Shown piece by piece: positions 25,095 to 34,339 of a stretch of 64,000 nucleotides of DNA (positions are counted from its first letter, which is position 1; the number at the start of each line of letters is the position of its first letter). The notes under the pieces are model-generated. The model ran no database searches, was not told the origin of the DNA, and worked only from the letters and a program-made list of their open reading frames with translations. The position numbers were made by a program, and so were the translations under genes. The stretch is from positions 533,501-597,500 of the forward strand of contig NC_019738.1 in the NCBI RefSeq assembly GCF_000317515.1, read 5' to 3'. The DNA comes from Allocoleopsis franciscana PCC 7113. GTDB taxonomy: Bacteria > Cyanobacteriota > Cyanobacteriia > Cyanobacteriales > Coleofasciculaceae.

Positions 25095-25702
25095 TCATAA
25101 CAAGATAAGTAATTGGAATTAACCCAGCCTTCTATACCATTCACTTGACGGTTTGGGCCGTTGATGACGCGGACGTAAACCCAAGGTGCTGAACCGTCTT
25201 TAATCCATCTGACGGTATTTCCATTATTTAAACCCGCTTTTGATCTGCCATTGGGAGAAAAGCGCACAGCGAGTTGACCACTCTGAATATTAACCACATC
25301 ACAAGATACTTGTGGATTTTCGCTGGTTTCACCACAGGAGAGGTAGTCTGAATTCACCCACCCTTCTAAGCCATTCACAGCTCGGTTGGGGCCATTCATG
25401 ACACGGACATACGCCCAAGGTGCAGAACCTTCCCTAAGCAGGGTGACGCTATTACCGTTATTCAGACCCGCTTTGGATTTGCCATTGGGAGAGAAGCGCA
25501 CAGCGAGTTGACCTGTCTGAATATTAACCACACGGCAAGTTACGGTTTGAGAGATGAGTCTGGCAGTGGGTTGATTGGGCTTAGGCATGACTGTCGTAGC
25601 ACTCGAAACAAGGGTAACGTTTAGGCCGACGACAGAGAGTGATATCAGGGGGATTGTTATTAAAGACTGAGTAAGATTTTTGAGCATGTTCATCGCTAAC
25701 AA
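25091..25702 (-). CDS. Secreted protein with two bacterial SH3 domains
   Basis: 203 residues with an N-terminal signal peptide of about 35 residues (hydrophobic segment ITIPLISLSVVGLNVTLV). Two bacterial SH3-type repeats at about 54-120 and 132-200 share NIQSGQLAVRFSPNG and SKAGLNNGN almost identically, so they arose by internal duplication. Each ends with GLEGWVNSDYLSC or a near copy. Such domains bind peptidoglycan or other wall polymers outside the cell. The stop codon lies at the insertion boundary of the IsrB element, so the element entered just past or at the gene end without destroying it. Confidence 0.85.
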   Translation of the reverse strand: MLAMNMLKNLTQSLITIPLISLSVVGLNVTLVSSATTVMPKPNQPTARLISQTVTCRVVNIQTGQLAVRFSPNGKSKAGLNNGNSVTLLREGSAPWAYVRVMNGPNRAVNGLEGWVNSDYLSCGETSENPQVSCDVVNIQSGQLAVRFSPNGRSKAGLNNGNTVRWIKDGSAPWVYVRVINGPNRQVNGIEGWVNSNYLSCYD

Positions 25703-25831
25703 CTGACAGATGACTCACCTCTATCCTCGCTCATTAAAGTCTCAAAATTGATAAATATTAGCGATCGCAATTCTCTCTTGTACAATTTCAGTCGGTATCG
25801 CGTTACTCCCCCAATGTCTCCAGATGGCTTC

Positions 25832-26704
25832 TTATTGCGCTTGCATCCAAGCAACACACTCCTGCATCAGCAGATGCATGGTTTCTGCATCAGTATGGTA
25901 GCGGTGACCATGACCTGGTAATACCCACTCAAATGAATAGTGAGTTAACTTTTGCATAGATTTAATTTGTTCAGACCAGGCATACCAACAGAAATCACGG
26001 AAGGCAACGAGCTGATTTAATTGTTTATCCCAAGCTAGATGGTCGCCCGTGAACAAAAACTTATGATTGTGCAATAAAACGGTGTGACCTTTACTGTGAC
26101 CAGGAACAGGAATAATCAACAAATCGGGCGCTAATTCAACGGGTTCGGAACCCGTCAGTTGAATTTCCACATCACGAGTGCTGCTGGTAATATCATCGCT
26201 GTGCAGGATTCTTTTGCACCCAAAATGCTCAGCATACTTCTGATGATCAGCAACATCATCCCGATGGGTTAGGTACATATAACGAATTCCACCCATGTCT
26301 TCTAATCGCTTGACTAAGGGTGGTGCAAATCGGGGTGAATCCACTAAGATATTGCCTTCGGAGTGTTGAATCAAGTAGCTGGTAGCCGCATAGGAACTCT
26401 CGGAGTGATAACCGCAATGGTAAACATTGTCCTCGACTAAAATTGGAAAACTCTGCTGAGCGGCTTTGATATCTTTCGGCGTTTCAACAGTACCAATTGA
26501 GGATGTTGGACAAGATAATAGAGCTTGGAGCGATCGCAAGCGTTCAGCTTCCGATGTCGGTTGATGATACACCACAGACTGACCCCCTGCCTCCTGAAAC
26601 ACTTCCGGAACCATCCATCGGCAAGTATCACAATCAATACAAGTACTATCGACGTAAAAGTCACCGCTGACGTTTTGAGAGCGGCGTTGATTCAAATGAG
26701 CCAT
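25832..26704 (-). CDS. Ferredoxin fused to metallo-beta-lactamase-fold hydrolase
   Basis: 290 residues. The N-terminal 70 residues resemble a ferredoxin: CIDCDTCRW gives C22, C25 and C28, and a fourth cysteine comes in LLSCPTS (C65), enough for one 4Fe-4S cluster. The rest is a metallo-beta-lactamase fold. THRDDVADH replaces the usual HxHxDH and keeps a partial metal set. PVPGHSKGH, FTGDHLAW and LPGHGHRYH supply further ligands. The fusion recurs in cyanobacteria, but no substrate is established. Redox control of a hydrolase is the natural inference. It stands alone on the minus strand. Confidence 0.85.
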   Translation of the reverse strand: MAHLNQRRSQNVSGDFYVDSTCIDCDTCRWMVPEVFQEAGGQSVVYHQPTSEAERLRSLQALLSCPTSSIGTVETPKDIKAAQQSFPILVEDNVYHCGYHSESSYAATSYLIQHSEGNILVDSPRFAPPLVKRLEDMGGIRYMYLTHRDDVADHQKYAEHFGCKRILHSDDITSSTRDVEIQLTGSEPVELAPDLLIIPVPGHSKGHTVLLHNHKFLFTGDHLAWDKQLNQLVAFRDFCWYAWSEQIKSMQKLTHYSFEWVLPGHGHRYHTDAETMHLLMQECVAWMQAQ

Positions 26705-26832
26705 TTTTTAAACGCTGTTCAATTTAACCTTGTCTCTAAATCATACTCATTACGACTATGCTTTGTGTACTGACAAGGGGGTTGAAACAGCAAATCTACC
26801 CACAGGGGTATAGCCGAAGCACCCTTCCTCTA

Positions 26833-27828
26833 TCACCGATTCTTTTGAGAAGAGTGAACCTTTTGCTTAACGGTTGAAGTTGAGTCACACCCATAAGTTT
26901 CTCGCACCAAGTAAAGAGGGCGTCCTTTTACTTCTTCATAGACACGAGCCAAATATTCCCCAATCACACCTAAACTAACTAACTGTACGCCTCCCAAAAA
27001 AAGAACCGCCACCATGATTGAGACATAGCCAGGAAGATCAATTCCAAAGAGTATAGTCCGAAGCACTAAAAAGCTGGCATAGAAGAAGGAGGGTATGGCG
27101 ACTAAAAGACCGATATAACTCCATACTTTTAAAGGGATCAAACTAAAAGAGGTAATCCCATCCAAGGCAAAATTCCAAAGTCGCCAGTAATTCCATTTTG
27201 TTTCTCCTTTATGGCGAGATGGGCGATCAAAAAGAACGGATGTTTGTTTAAAACCTACCCAGGCAAACAAGCCTTTCATGAAGCGATTCCGCTCCGGCAA
27301 TTGTTGAATCGCCTCCACAACACGGCGATCGAGTAAACGAAAATCCCCAGTATCGCGGGGAATGGGTACACGGCTGATGCTATCAATGACTCGGTAAAAC
27401 ACATTAGCTGTAAAGCGCTTTAGCCAGCTTTCTCCCTCACGAGACCGACGTGTTGCATAAACAACATCATAGCCCTCACGCCATTTTGCCACCAGTTCTT
27501 CGATTAATTCAGGTGGGTCTTGTAAATCCGCATCAATGGGTATAACAGCGTCACCCGTGGCATGATCTAGACCAGCACTTAGAGCAATTTCTTTTCCATA
27601 ATTTCGAGATAAATTGACGACTTTAATTCTAGGGTCTTGATAATGATGCTCTATTAAACAGCTAAGCGTATTATCTCGACTACCATCATTCACACAAACG
27701 ATTTCATAGGTCATGTTGAGATGAATCAGGACAGACCTTAATCGCTCAAATAGATAATCAATATTAAGTTCCTCATTGTAAAGAGGAATAACGACAGAGA
27801 GTTCAACAGCACCTGATTCGGGAGGCAT
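26833..27828 (-). CDS. GT2 membrane glycosyltransferase (GtrB/DPM-like)
   Basis: 331 residues. The GT-A domain has LSVVIPLYNEELNIDYLFER and VCVNDGSRDNTL, and the D-x-D type motif PIDADLQDPPELI. SRVPIPRDTGDFRLLDRRVV is the loop typical of polyprenyl-phosphate sugar transferases. Two C-terminal membrane spans follow (about 235-260 and 270-292). These enzymes load a sugar on undecaprenyl or dolichyl phosphate at the cytoplasmic face. No flippase or further transferase is adjacent. Confidence 0.92.
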   Translation of the reverse strand: MPPESGAVELSVVIPLYNEELNIDYLFERLRSVLIHLNMTYEIVCVNDGSRDNTLSCLIEHHYQDPRIKVVNLSRNYGKEIALSAGLDHATGDAVIPIDADLQDPPELIEELVAKWREGYDVVYATRRSREGESWLKRFTANVFYRVIDSISRVPIPRDTGDFRLLDRRVVEAIQQLPERNRFMKGLFAWVGFKQTSVLFDRPSRHKGETKWNYWRLWNFALDGITSFSLIPLKVWSYIGLLVAIPSFFYASFLVLRTILFGIDLPGYVSIMVAVLFLGGVQLVSLGVIGEYLARVYEEVKGRPLYLVRETYGCDSTSTVKQKVHSSQKNR

Positions 27829-28012
27829 AGTGTAAGATTAACGAGCTATCTGGAACTATACCAGCCAAAATATATCACTCACACCCATGAGAAAAAGCCT
27901 TAAAGCAGAGGGATGTTTTTGAGCTGATTGTTGGTGTAGATTGGGCTTTTGAGTATTAAGGTGCCAATTATTTTATGGTTCTGCTGAAAGGCTCACCCTA
28001 TCCTTCGTCTTT

Positions 28013-29236
28013 TCAGGTAAGATTCAGAGCCGCCCAAGTTCTTTCACCGACAATTCCATCTGTAATTAAACCTTTAGACCTCTGAAACGCAACGACAGCC
28101 GCTTTCGTTGCAGGGCCAAAGTCTCCATCAGGTATCCCAGGTTTAAATCCTAGCTGTTGCAATCGCTCCTGAAGTTGTTTTACTTGCGTGCCTTTAGCTC
28201 CTTCTCGGAGGGGGAGAAAGGATAGGGATGGAGAGGGAGTTGGAGAGGGAGTTGGAGAGGGAGTTGGAGAGGGAGTTGGAGTTGGAGATGAAGATGAAGC
28301 TGGAGAAGGTTGATTGCCCCACCGTTTAGAGAACTCTTCCAAGACGGGTTTTGAGATTTGTCCTTGCAGCCATTGAATGGCTTGATTTTGATGAGGTAAG
28401 CTGCGATACAGCAGGTAAGTATCAAGCAGATCGATTGTACTGGGCGATTCTTGCTTCGGTATCGGCGTACTCGTCAGCACCTTCCAAGTTGTTGGGCCTA
28501 CAACACCATCGGGATTTAACCCGTGATACTTCTGAAAAGAAATAACCGCTTGAACCGTACCGATGCCAAAAACGCTGTCAATGGGACCGGGGTTAAAACC
28601 TTGGGCTTTGAGGCGTTCCTGTAGTTCTTTGACTTTCACACCAGTATCGCCTTCCCGGAGATAGTCACCAATCGGTGCGTCGAGTCGTTTACGTACATCT
28701 TGACGCAATCGGGGCAATTGACTGTACAACCAGTTACCAGGACAATTCGTTGGAGAAAAGTCTCGATGTCCTTTGATATTATCAGGGTCAATCTTGCAGG
28801 ACGAGCAAATAGAAACGCATAACTCCACCAAACTCTCCCACTGCTTGGCGTTCATCTGGTAGGTCATGAAGTTGCCTTCATTTTCAATCCCTGGTGACTC
28901 ATTGCCTTTAACACTGCCAGCGTGGGCGGAACGAACACAACGCCCGCGTTTAATAGCATCTAGAGAACCTTGTCTACCCTCAAGTAAAACCCCACCGGTG
29001 GTATTCAAAAAGTTGTGACCGGAATCGTTCCAGCCAAACTCATTCATGTGGGCACCTTGAATACTCCTGGCCAATTGTTTTCCCCCATCCACCGTTCCTC
29101 TCGATAAATCCTTAGGGGGATTAGGCATATCTGTATGGTGGATAATGACATATTGCGGCCTCGTTTCTTCAGGCCACTGTTTTGGAGCTCTAGCCCCCCA
29201 TTCTCTAGCAGAAATGACACTGGCAGTGAAAGGCAT
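28013..29236 (-). CDS. PGRP-type N-acetylmuramoyl-L-alanine amidase with two peptidoglycan-binding domains
   Basis: 407 residues. Residues 1-180 form an amidase_2/PGRP domain: VISAREWGARAP, YVIIHHTDM (zinc His), RSAHAGS (zinc His) and FSPTNCPGNW (zinc Cys). A PG_binding_1 domain follows at about 190-250 (LREGDTGVKVKELQERLKAQ). A PTPSPTPS linker comes next, encoded by a repeat of GGAGTTGGAGAG units near 28226-28280. A second PG_binding_1 domain closes the protein. It should cut the amide between MurNAc and the stem peptide. No signal peptide is evident, so export or a lytic release route is unclear. Confidence 0.92.
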   Translation of the reverse strand: MPFTASVISAREWGARAPKQWPEETRPQYVIIHHTDMPNPPKDLSRGTVDGGKQLARSIQGAHMNEFGWNDSGHNFLNTTGGVLLEGRQGSLDAIKRGRCVRSAHAGSVKGNESPGIENEGNFMTYQMNAKQWESLVELCVSICSSCKIDPDNIKGHRDFSPTNCPGNWLYSQLPRLRQDVRKRLDAPIGDYLREGDTGVKVKELQERLKAQGFNPGPIDSVFGIGTVQAVISFQKYHGLNPDGVVGPTTWKVLTSTPIPKQESPSTIDLLDTYLLYRSLPHQNQAIQWLQGQISKPVLEEFSKRWGNQPSPASSSSPTPTPSPTPSPTPSPTPSPSLSFLPLREGAKGTQVKQLQERLQQLGFKPGIPDGDFGPATKAAVVAFQRSKGLITDGIVGERTWAALNLT

Positions 29237-29574
29237 TCTTCCCTCTTCTCTCCATGTAGGGTTGCTGAATTGTTCTGAGCGCGAGTGGAACCTGAACTCT
29301 TTGAGTGGGCGCGACTTGTTTTTTACCTATCCTACAAGACTCATCGTTCTAAAAGAGAGGGGTGAGGGGGCGTTCTGACGCCCCCTCATCTAGGGTTACA
29401 GCGCAAGCCCTGGTTGATTGGATGGGGAGCATCCCAACTGTGTAAGCTTTCAAGAAGGGTGAGGAGAGTTTATCTCTCAAATGCTCCCCCGTGCTCGTAT
29501 GAGTTCCGGCCCTACAAACCATATTTTGACAAAAACAGGATGCACCCGATTGGATGTTGGGCGGTGGGGTTTCC
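29237..29574. other. Intergenic region with two hairpin elements
   Basis: It holds a perfect 11-bp hairpin (TGAGGGGGCGT at 29363-29373 with 29378-29388), probably a terminator. It also holds a short inverted-repeat element, GGGGAGCAT at 29424-29432 inverted at 29481-29489, whose left end matches the 20354 element over GGGGAGCATCCCAA. No coding sequence was seen. Confidence 0.6.
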
Positions 29575-31332
29575 TTATCGGTTTTCCTTAAAGGACGAGA
29601 GCCATTCCCGAACTTGAGCGGCGGCAATATCACGAGCGCCTAAACCAAAGGCAAGGGCGATTGCCACGGCAATAGCACCTAAGAGCAGCCCAAAGGCTAA
29701 GTTAACAATGTCACTGGCAATACCCATTTGTTGCAGTGCCATCGCTGAGACCAAGGTGATAATAGCAATCCGAGCAGTTTGTCCCAGGATTCTGGATTGA
29801 CGAGAGCCAGAACTGGTAATCAAATTAAAGGCTAGATTCGCAAGCCACAGGCCAATGGCAAATACGACTAACCCCGCCAGAATCCGACCCGCAATCACCA
29901 GAATGCCCGTCACAATTAAGGTCAAGGCTTCAAACTGCAAGACGTTTGTTGCGGCAACGGTGGCAAACAATAGGATGCCGACTAAGACGATAATTCCTAC
30001 TAGCTCTGATGGTGTTCGAGTGGGAGTTGTTGAAGGCTGTAGTACAGTCTCAGAGCTAGTTCTCGGTGTACCGGGCAACCCATATTCATCGGCTGGAACA
30101 ACGGGTGTAGTACGGGTAACGCGGGCTGTTGGGATACCTAGCCACTGAAACACATTGTTGAAGCCAATGCTGGTGAGGATATTGGTCACCAAATCGCTGA
30201 GAAATTGCCCAATGACATAAGCAATACCTAGAATCAACGCGGCGGTAAAGATTTTAGGAATCGCGTTGAGAATCTGGTTTAACATGGCGATCGCAGGCAG
30301 TGAAATCGCCTCAATCTGTAGCCTCTGGAGAGCTGCAATCGCTGTCGGAATCAAAATTAGGACGTAGACAACCGTTCCAACCAGCCAGGAAAGAGACTGA
30401 CTTCCCGTTGTTGCCTGGAGTCCAAACCGACGCCCTAATTGGTCAGCGCCGGCTGCCGATAGTAAGTTTGTGACGATGCGCCGCACCACTTGTGCAATAA
30501 ACCAACCCACGGCGGCGATCGCGATCGCTCCCAAAATATTGGGTACAATTCCCAGAATTTGGTTCAGCATCAGCTGCAAGGGTTGTAAGGTCGTTCCCTG
30601 CAAACCGAGGCTGTCTAAAATTAAGGGGAGAAACAGGAGAAAAATGAACCAGTACAGGGCATTCCCAATGGTTTCCGAAAGCGAAAATTGGTTGGTTGGG
30701 GGAGGGGACGTTTCTCCTGAAGCTTCTGGTGGTCTAACTTGCTGACCTAAACGCTGATCTAAATGAAATAATCGCAGCGCCCGCGTTGTTACCATCTTGA
30801 CTAATGTCGCCACTAGCCAAGCTACCCCTAAAAAGATCAATGCTCCTAAGAGCTTGGGTAAAAAGATCAGAATTTGGCTAAGAAAGTTATTCAGGGGTTG
30901 AGAAACGACTTCTAGCCGTAGTTGCTGTAGAACACCAACGACAGTGAAGATCATGATGATCCAAAACACCGCGCTGGAGATCCACTTCTCAATGGGAGGA
31001 GCCTCTGCACCCTCCTGCCGACCCGTGATCCAGTCCGCTATTTTGTTGTCCAAACGGGTACGATTGAGTACCCCCCTGGTGATAGACGAAGCAATCAGGG
31101 CGATGATAATCCCAACCACTAGGATCGCGAGTGCACCTAACAACGTAGGCACGAAGACCCAGATACTTTGCCACAGTCCCTCAACATAGGTTGCCCCCGT
31201 CTGGAATACTCCCGGTTGATCCGGTACCTGTGCCAAAACGGAATGTACCTGGAGCGGCACATCCACTCTCATGGTTTGGACTATACCTTTCCATATTTCA
31301 TTCATAGTCTTCCTTACTAACGCTATTCTCAA
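29575..31332 (-). CDS. Mechanosensitive-channel-family membrane protein with TM-helix repeats
   Basis: 585 residues with several repeats of the conserved MscS-associated TM helix. Examples are TLLGALAILVVGIIIALIAS (about 55), LLGALIFLGVAWLVATLV (about 165), NILGAIAIAAVGWFIAQVVR (about 265) and AALILGIAYVIGQFLSDLV (about 365). A final segment at about 455-530 is similar. There is no soluble MscS beta domain. Proteins of this kind are annotated as mechanosensitive ion channel family, but conductance is unproven. The start may be the ATG nine codons later (MNEIWKG). Confidence 0.85.
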   Translation of the reverse strand: MRIALVRKTMNEIWKGIVQTMRVDVPLQVHSVLAQVPDQPGVFQTGATYVEGLWQSIWVFVPTLLGALAILVVGIIIALIASSITRGVLNRTRLDNKIADWITGRQEGAEAPPIEKWISSAVFWIIMIFTVVGVLQQLRLEVVSQPLNNFLSQILIFLPKLLGALIFLGVAWLVATLVKMVTTRALRLFHLDQRLGQQVRPPEASGETSPPPTNQFSLSETIGNALYWFIFLLFLPLILDSLGLQGTTLQPLQLMLNQILGIVPNILGAIAIAAVGWFIAQVVRRIVTNLLSAAGADQLGRRFGLQATTGSQSLSWLVGTVVYVLILIPTAIAALQRLQIEAISLPAIAMLNQILNAIPKIFTAALILGIAYVIGQFLSDLVTNILTSIGFNNVFQWLGIPTARVTRTTPVVPADEYGLPGTPRTSSETVLQPSTTPTRTPSELVGIIVLVGILLFATVAATNVLQFEALTLIVTGILVIAGRILAGLVVFAIGLWLANLAFNLITSSGSRQSRILGQTARIAIITLVSAMALQQMGIASDIVNLAFGLLLGAIAVAIALAFGLGARDIAAAQVREWLSSFKENR

Positions 31333-31622
31333 ATTTCATAAACCAGCAACAGGGTTATTGTGACCACAGTGCTGAACGTGATTGATGCTATTTATCCTCT
31401 CAATCAATAGAGTCTGTTGGTTAAATAGAGATGCAGAGAACTAAAGATTAACAGCCTGAGAAATTCAGGGGCAATTTAAAACCTAGAGTCGCGGCTTTAC
31501 CTCTATCCTTATGGATAATTAAGCCACAAAAATGCAAGATTTACTGGTTTTTCAGGCTTAAACTTTCTTTGCTTGCCAGTAGAGCCATATTACCCGTCCT
31601 CGATCAGCTCTGGAACCTTTCC

Positions 31623-32087
31623 ATGTCAAAGTCAAACGCTCAAGTTTTTGAACAGTCCATCCAAATCAAAGCCAGCGCGACAGTTGTAGAGCGCTGTATT
31701 ACTGACCAGACTCTGATGCACCGCTGGCTCAACCCAATTCTACGCTGTAAACCGGTGGGAGAGTGGAGTACAGCAGTCGGAAGTCGCAGCCGTTTTGTGA
31801 TCCAAATTCCTTTGTTGCAACCAACCTTAAATAGTGTGGTAGTAGCACGAGAACCGGGTTTAGTGGTTTGGGAATTCCAGGGATTTTTTCAAGGGCGCGA
31901 TCGCTGGGAGTGCCAACCCAATGACAAGGGCACACGTCTACTCAACCGCTTTGAGTTTGGAATTTCCAACCCAGTCATTAGCTGGGGCTTTAACACCTTT
32001 GCCGCTACTTGGACAAAAGGTGATATGCAAGCCCAATTGAGACGCCTCAAACGAGTTGCCGAAGAGATATATCGCCGTGAAAAATGA
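31623..32087 (+). CDS. SRPBCC/START-like ligand-binding protein
   Basis: 154 residues from the ATG at 31623; a TTG start at 31569 adds 18 residues of unlikely sequence. The order EQSIQIKASATVVERCITDQ, HRWLNPILRCKPVG, LNRFEFGISN and FAATWTKGDMQAQLRRLKRV is the helix-grip pattern of SRPBCC (polyketide cyclase/START) proteins, which bind hydrophobic ligands. There is no membrane span. The ligand is unknown, and it is divergent from the channel-like gene. Confidence 0.8.
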   Translation: MSKSNAQVFEQSIQIKASATVVERCITDQTLMHRWLNPILRCKPVGEWSTAVGSRSRFVIQIPLLQPTLNSVVVAREPGLVVWEFQGFFQGRDRWECQPNDKGTRLLNRFEFGISNPVISWGFNTFAATWTKGDMQAQLRRLKRVAEEIYRREK

Positions 32088-32236
32088 ACAAAAACAATGA
32101 GCGAAAATTTTAAATTCCCTTATATGATTGCTCTCTCCACAAAGCGCTCAATTCATTTCCCCCTGTAGTCCCCCTTGAATTCGGGGGACGGTGATAGCCG
32201 GGGGTTCATAAAGTGCAACTTTAGAGAGAATGGGTA

Positions 32237-33067
32237 TTAAAGACCTCGGTTTAGTTGCTCCAATAACCGACGAATTCCAGGAGCATCTTCCGCATTAGGG
32301 AGCATAGCTAAATAAATTTCTAAATCCTGGGCGGCTTGAGGCTCATATCCCAATTGGTAGTAAATCAGGCCGCGATCGCGAATTTCTGTGGGAGCATCAG
32401 GAAATAACAGCAAAATGCATTCAACGGCTGTCTTCGCTTTCGGCAAGTCGCTGCGATTGAGGTAAATAAATTTGAGATTCCTCAACATCCGTACCAAGAT
32501 CTGTCTAGAACTAACCGAGGTGATGAAACTGGATTCCATCGGCACAGGACGCCCGTAGATTTGTGCCAGTCGTTCCTCACAATCTTGTGGAAATAAAATC
32601 TCACCTCGATTGAAAGCATCGACAAAAATTCCTGCTCCCTCAAAGCTTGGACGAATTAAAAAATGCCCTGGCATATTAATACCAACCATGGGGAAATTTA
32701 GGCGTCGGGCTACTTCCAGGTAGAGGAGGGAGAGGGTAATTGGAATACCAGTTCTGCGGTCAATCACCTCATTTAGGAAGCTATTGCGCGGGTCGTAGTA
32801 ATCACTCGTATTGCCGATGTAACCTAAGTCATCGTAGAAGTATTGATTCAAGCTCTGGATCATCCGTAGAGGATAGCGTTCGGCGGGTAAGCGTTCCTCG
32901 ACCTCATCTGCCATAACATCGAGAGCATTAAGATATTCGTCGATGTCCAGGTCTGGATATTCTTCTTGGGCAATATAAAGTGCTGCTTTTGCCAGGTCAA
33001 TTTGGTCATCTGGCTGATTGATTTCCCTGTAGAAGTTATCCATGATACCGTCATTGATGCGAGTCAC
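32237..33067 (-). CDS. SirB1/transglutaminase-like protein with TPR-like end
   Basis: 276 residues. The core NEVIDRRTGIPITLSLLYLE and PMVGINMPGHFLIRP is the SirB1-type transglutaminase-like fold (RTGIPITLS box). The catalytic cysteine position is not conserved, so it is probably not an active protease. The last 80 residues form helical pairs resembling TPRs (GLIYYQLGYEPQAAQDLEIYL). The family is widespread in bacteria with unclear function. Confidence 0.85.
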   Translation of the reverse strand: MTRINDGIMDNFYREINQPDDQIDLAKAALYIAQEEYPDLDIDEYLNALDVMADEVEERLPAERYPLRMIQSLNQYFYDDLGYIGNTSDYYDPRNSFLNEVIDRRTGIPITLSLLYLEVARRLNFPMVGINMPGHFLIRPSFEGAGIFVDAFNRGEILFPQDCEERLAQIYGRPVPMESSFITSVSSRQILVRMLRNLKFIYLNRSDLPKAKTAVECILLLFPDAPTEIRDRGLIYYQLGYEPQAAQDLEIYLAMLPNAEDAPGIRRLLEQLNRGL

Positions 33068-33121
33068 GGTCTAGTGTACAGGGGTCAATCCACAAAGCCT
33101 ATCTATAGGAAGTAGGGATTA

Positions 33122-33823
33122 TTAAAATCCCAATATTTCTCCAAGCGCTTGTACCAAACTTAGATAAAAATTCCCTTCCAACTGGCGAAACAATACAAAT
33201 GATGTTCCCGGCGTACCAAAGAATGGTCGCAATGTCCAGGCTAACTGAGTGCCAACAAAGGCATACAGCACCAACCAAAACCGTAAAATACTCATGCGGG
33301 TTTCCATGCCGTCAGTGTCCTCTTTTGTCATCGACTGCATTCCTTGATAAAGGAATTGGATACCCATAAATCCGGTAACGGTGAAGATTGCCACATTTAA
33401 CAGGATAAAAAACTGATAATTTCGTGTGGAAATGAGGAAAAATAGAACAATAGGTGCAAAGCTAAATAGTAAAACGCTAATTACAGAGACAGCCGCAAGG
33501 AGCATGGCAAAATGCTGTCCAGCCGTCTTACTTGAACCAAATAGAACGTTGAAAAAGTATAAAGTTGGGAAGCAAATTAGTAACGTAATTAAATAGAGAG
33601 CTGGAAGTTTGACGGCTGAAGATATCGCCTGCTCCCAACTATGGAATGAACCAATAATGGCACCAGAGATCGCAAAAAAGATTGAACTACAGATGAGCAG
33701 TGCTGTACTCTTACTCTTGAGTTTGATACCATCTCGAATTTCATCGAGAAATGAGGTGCGATCGCGTAATAACCCGATTAAGACTGTAAAGTATCTCGTT
33801 GCCTGGAATTGATTTTGCATCAT
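33122..33823 (-). CDS. Yip1-like integral membrane protein of unknown function
   Basis: 233 residues with about five membrane spans: ALLICSSIFFAISGAIIGS, ALYLITLLICFPTLYFFNVL, FAMLLAAVSVISVLLFSFAP, FFILLNVAIFTVTGFMGIQF and the WLVLYAFVGTQLAW region. The pattern of a soluble N-terminus followed by a five-helix bundle resembles Yip1-like proteins of cyanobacteria. It is 54 bases downstream of the SirB1-like start on the same strand. No catalytic motif was seen. Confidence 0.7.
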   Translation of the reverse strand: MMQNQFQATRYFTVLIGLLRDRTSFLDEIRDGIKLKSKSTALLICSSIFFAISGAIIGSFHSWEQAISSAVKLPALYLITLLICFPTLYFFNVLFGSSKTAGQHFAMLLAAVSVISVLLFSFAPIVLFFLISTRNYQFFILLNVAIFTVTGFMGIQFLYQGMQSMTKEDTDGMETRMSILRFWLVLYAFVGTQLAWTLRPFFGTPGTSFVLFRQLEGNFYLSLVQALGEILGF

Positions 33824-34339
33824 CTTCTAATCCGAGAAGAGTATATCCAGTTTTAGCAAGAATTTTGCGAAAGCGCTCGTTTGAACTCTGCCGCCGATTG
33901 AAAATAAATTTCAGGATTATCAACTAACGCTTAGTCAATTAACTCCGGAAAGGAATTCGATGCATTAAGCCAGAAGCTATCTAGCAAGCTGTGCGGAGGG
34001 CTTTTGGTTCGAGTACCATCTCCTTGAGAAGGGTTCTGAGTATGTTACTTTTTGTAACTAAACGCAGAAATTTCAGATTCTTGACTGAGTAACAAACAGA
34101 GTCCCAAGTACATTCGTCTGACCAAACCCAGGCAAGTTATATGAACTGGTTCGTTCACTTTGTCTAGCCTAGTATGACCCTTCTAAGGGTGAAATATGCC
34201 TTAACGTAATCCGGTAACCAAAAATTTCTTTTTGATGTTGCCAGGATACACCTTAGGACTTTCCCCTGGTTGAAGAGTTGAAGAGAGCATCTACTAATCG
34301 TGCTGTAGTTGACTTATCTAACCCAGATGTATCATAACT
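33824..34339. other. Intergenic region between divergent genes
   Basis: These 516 bases separate the Yip1-like gene and the serine protease gene. Several short inverted segments such as GACCCTTCTAAGGGTG (near 34176) are present. No ORF with recognisable coding character and no tandem repeat was seen. Confidence 0.45.

Noticed and set aside
28226-28280. Tandem GGAGTTGGAGAG repeat as a mobile or regulatory element
   Set aside because: It lies in frame within the amidase gene and simply encodes the PTPSPTPS linker.
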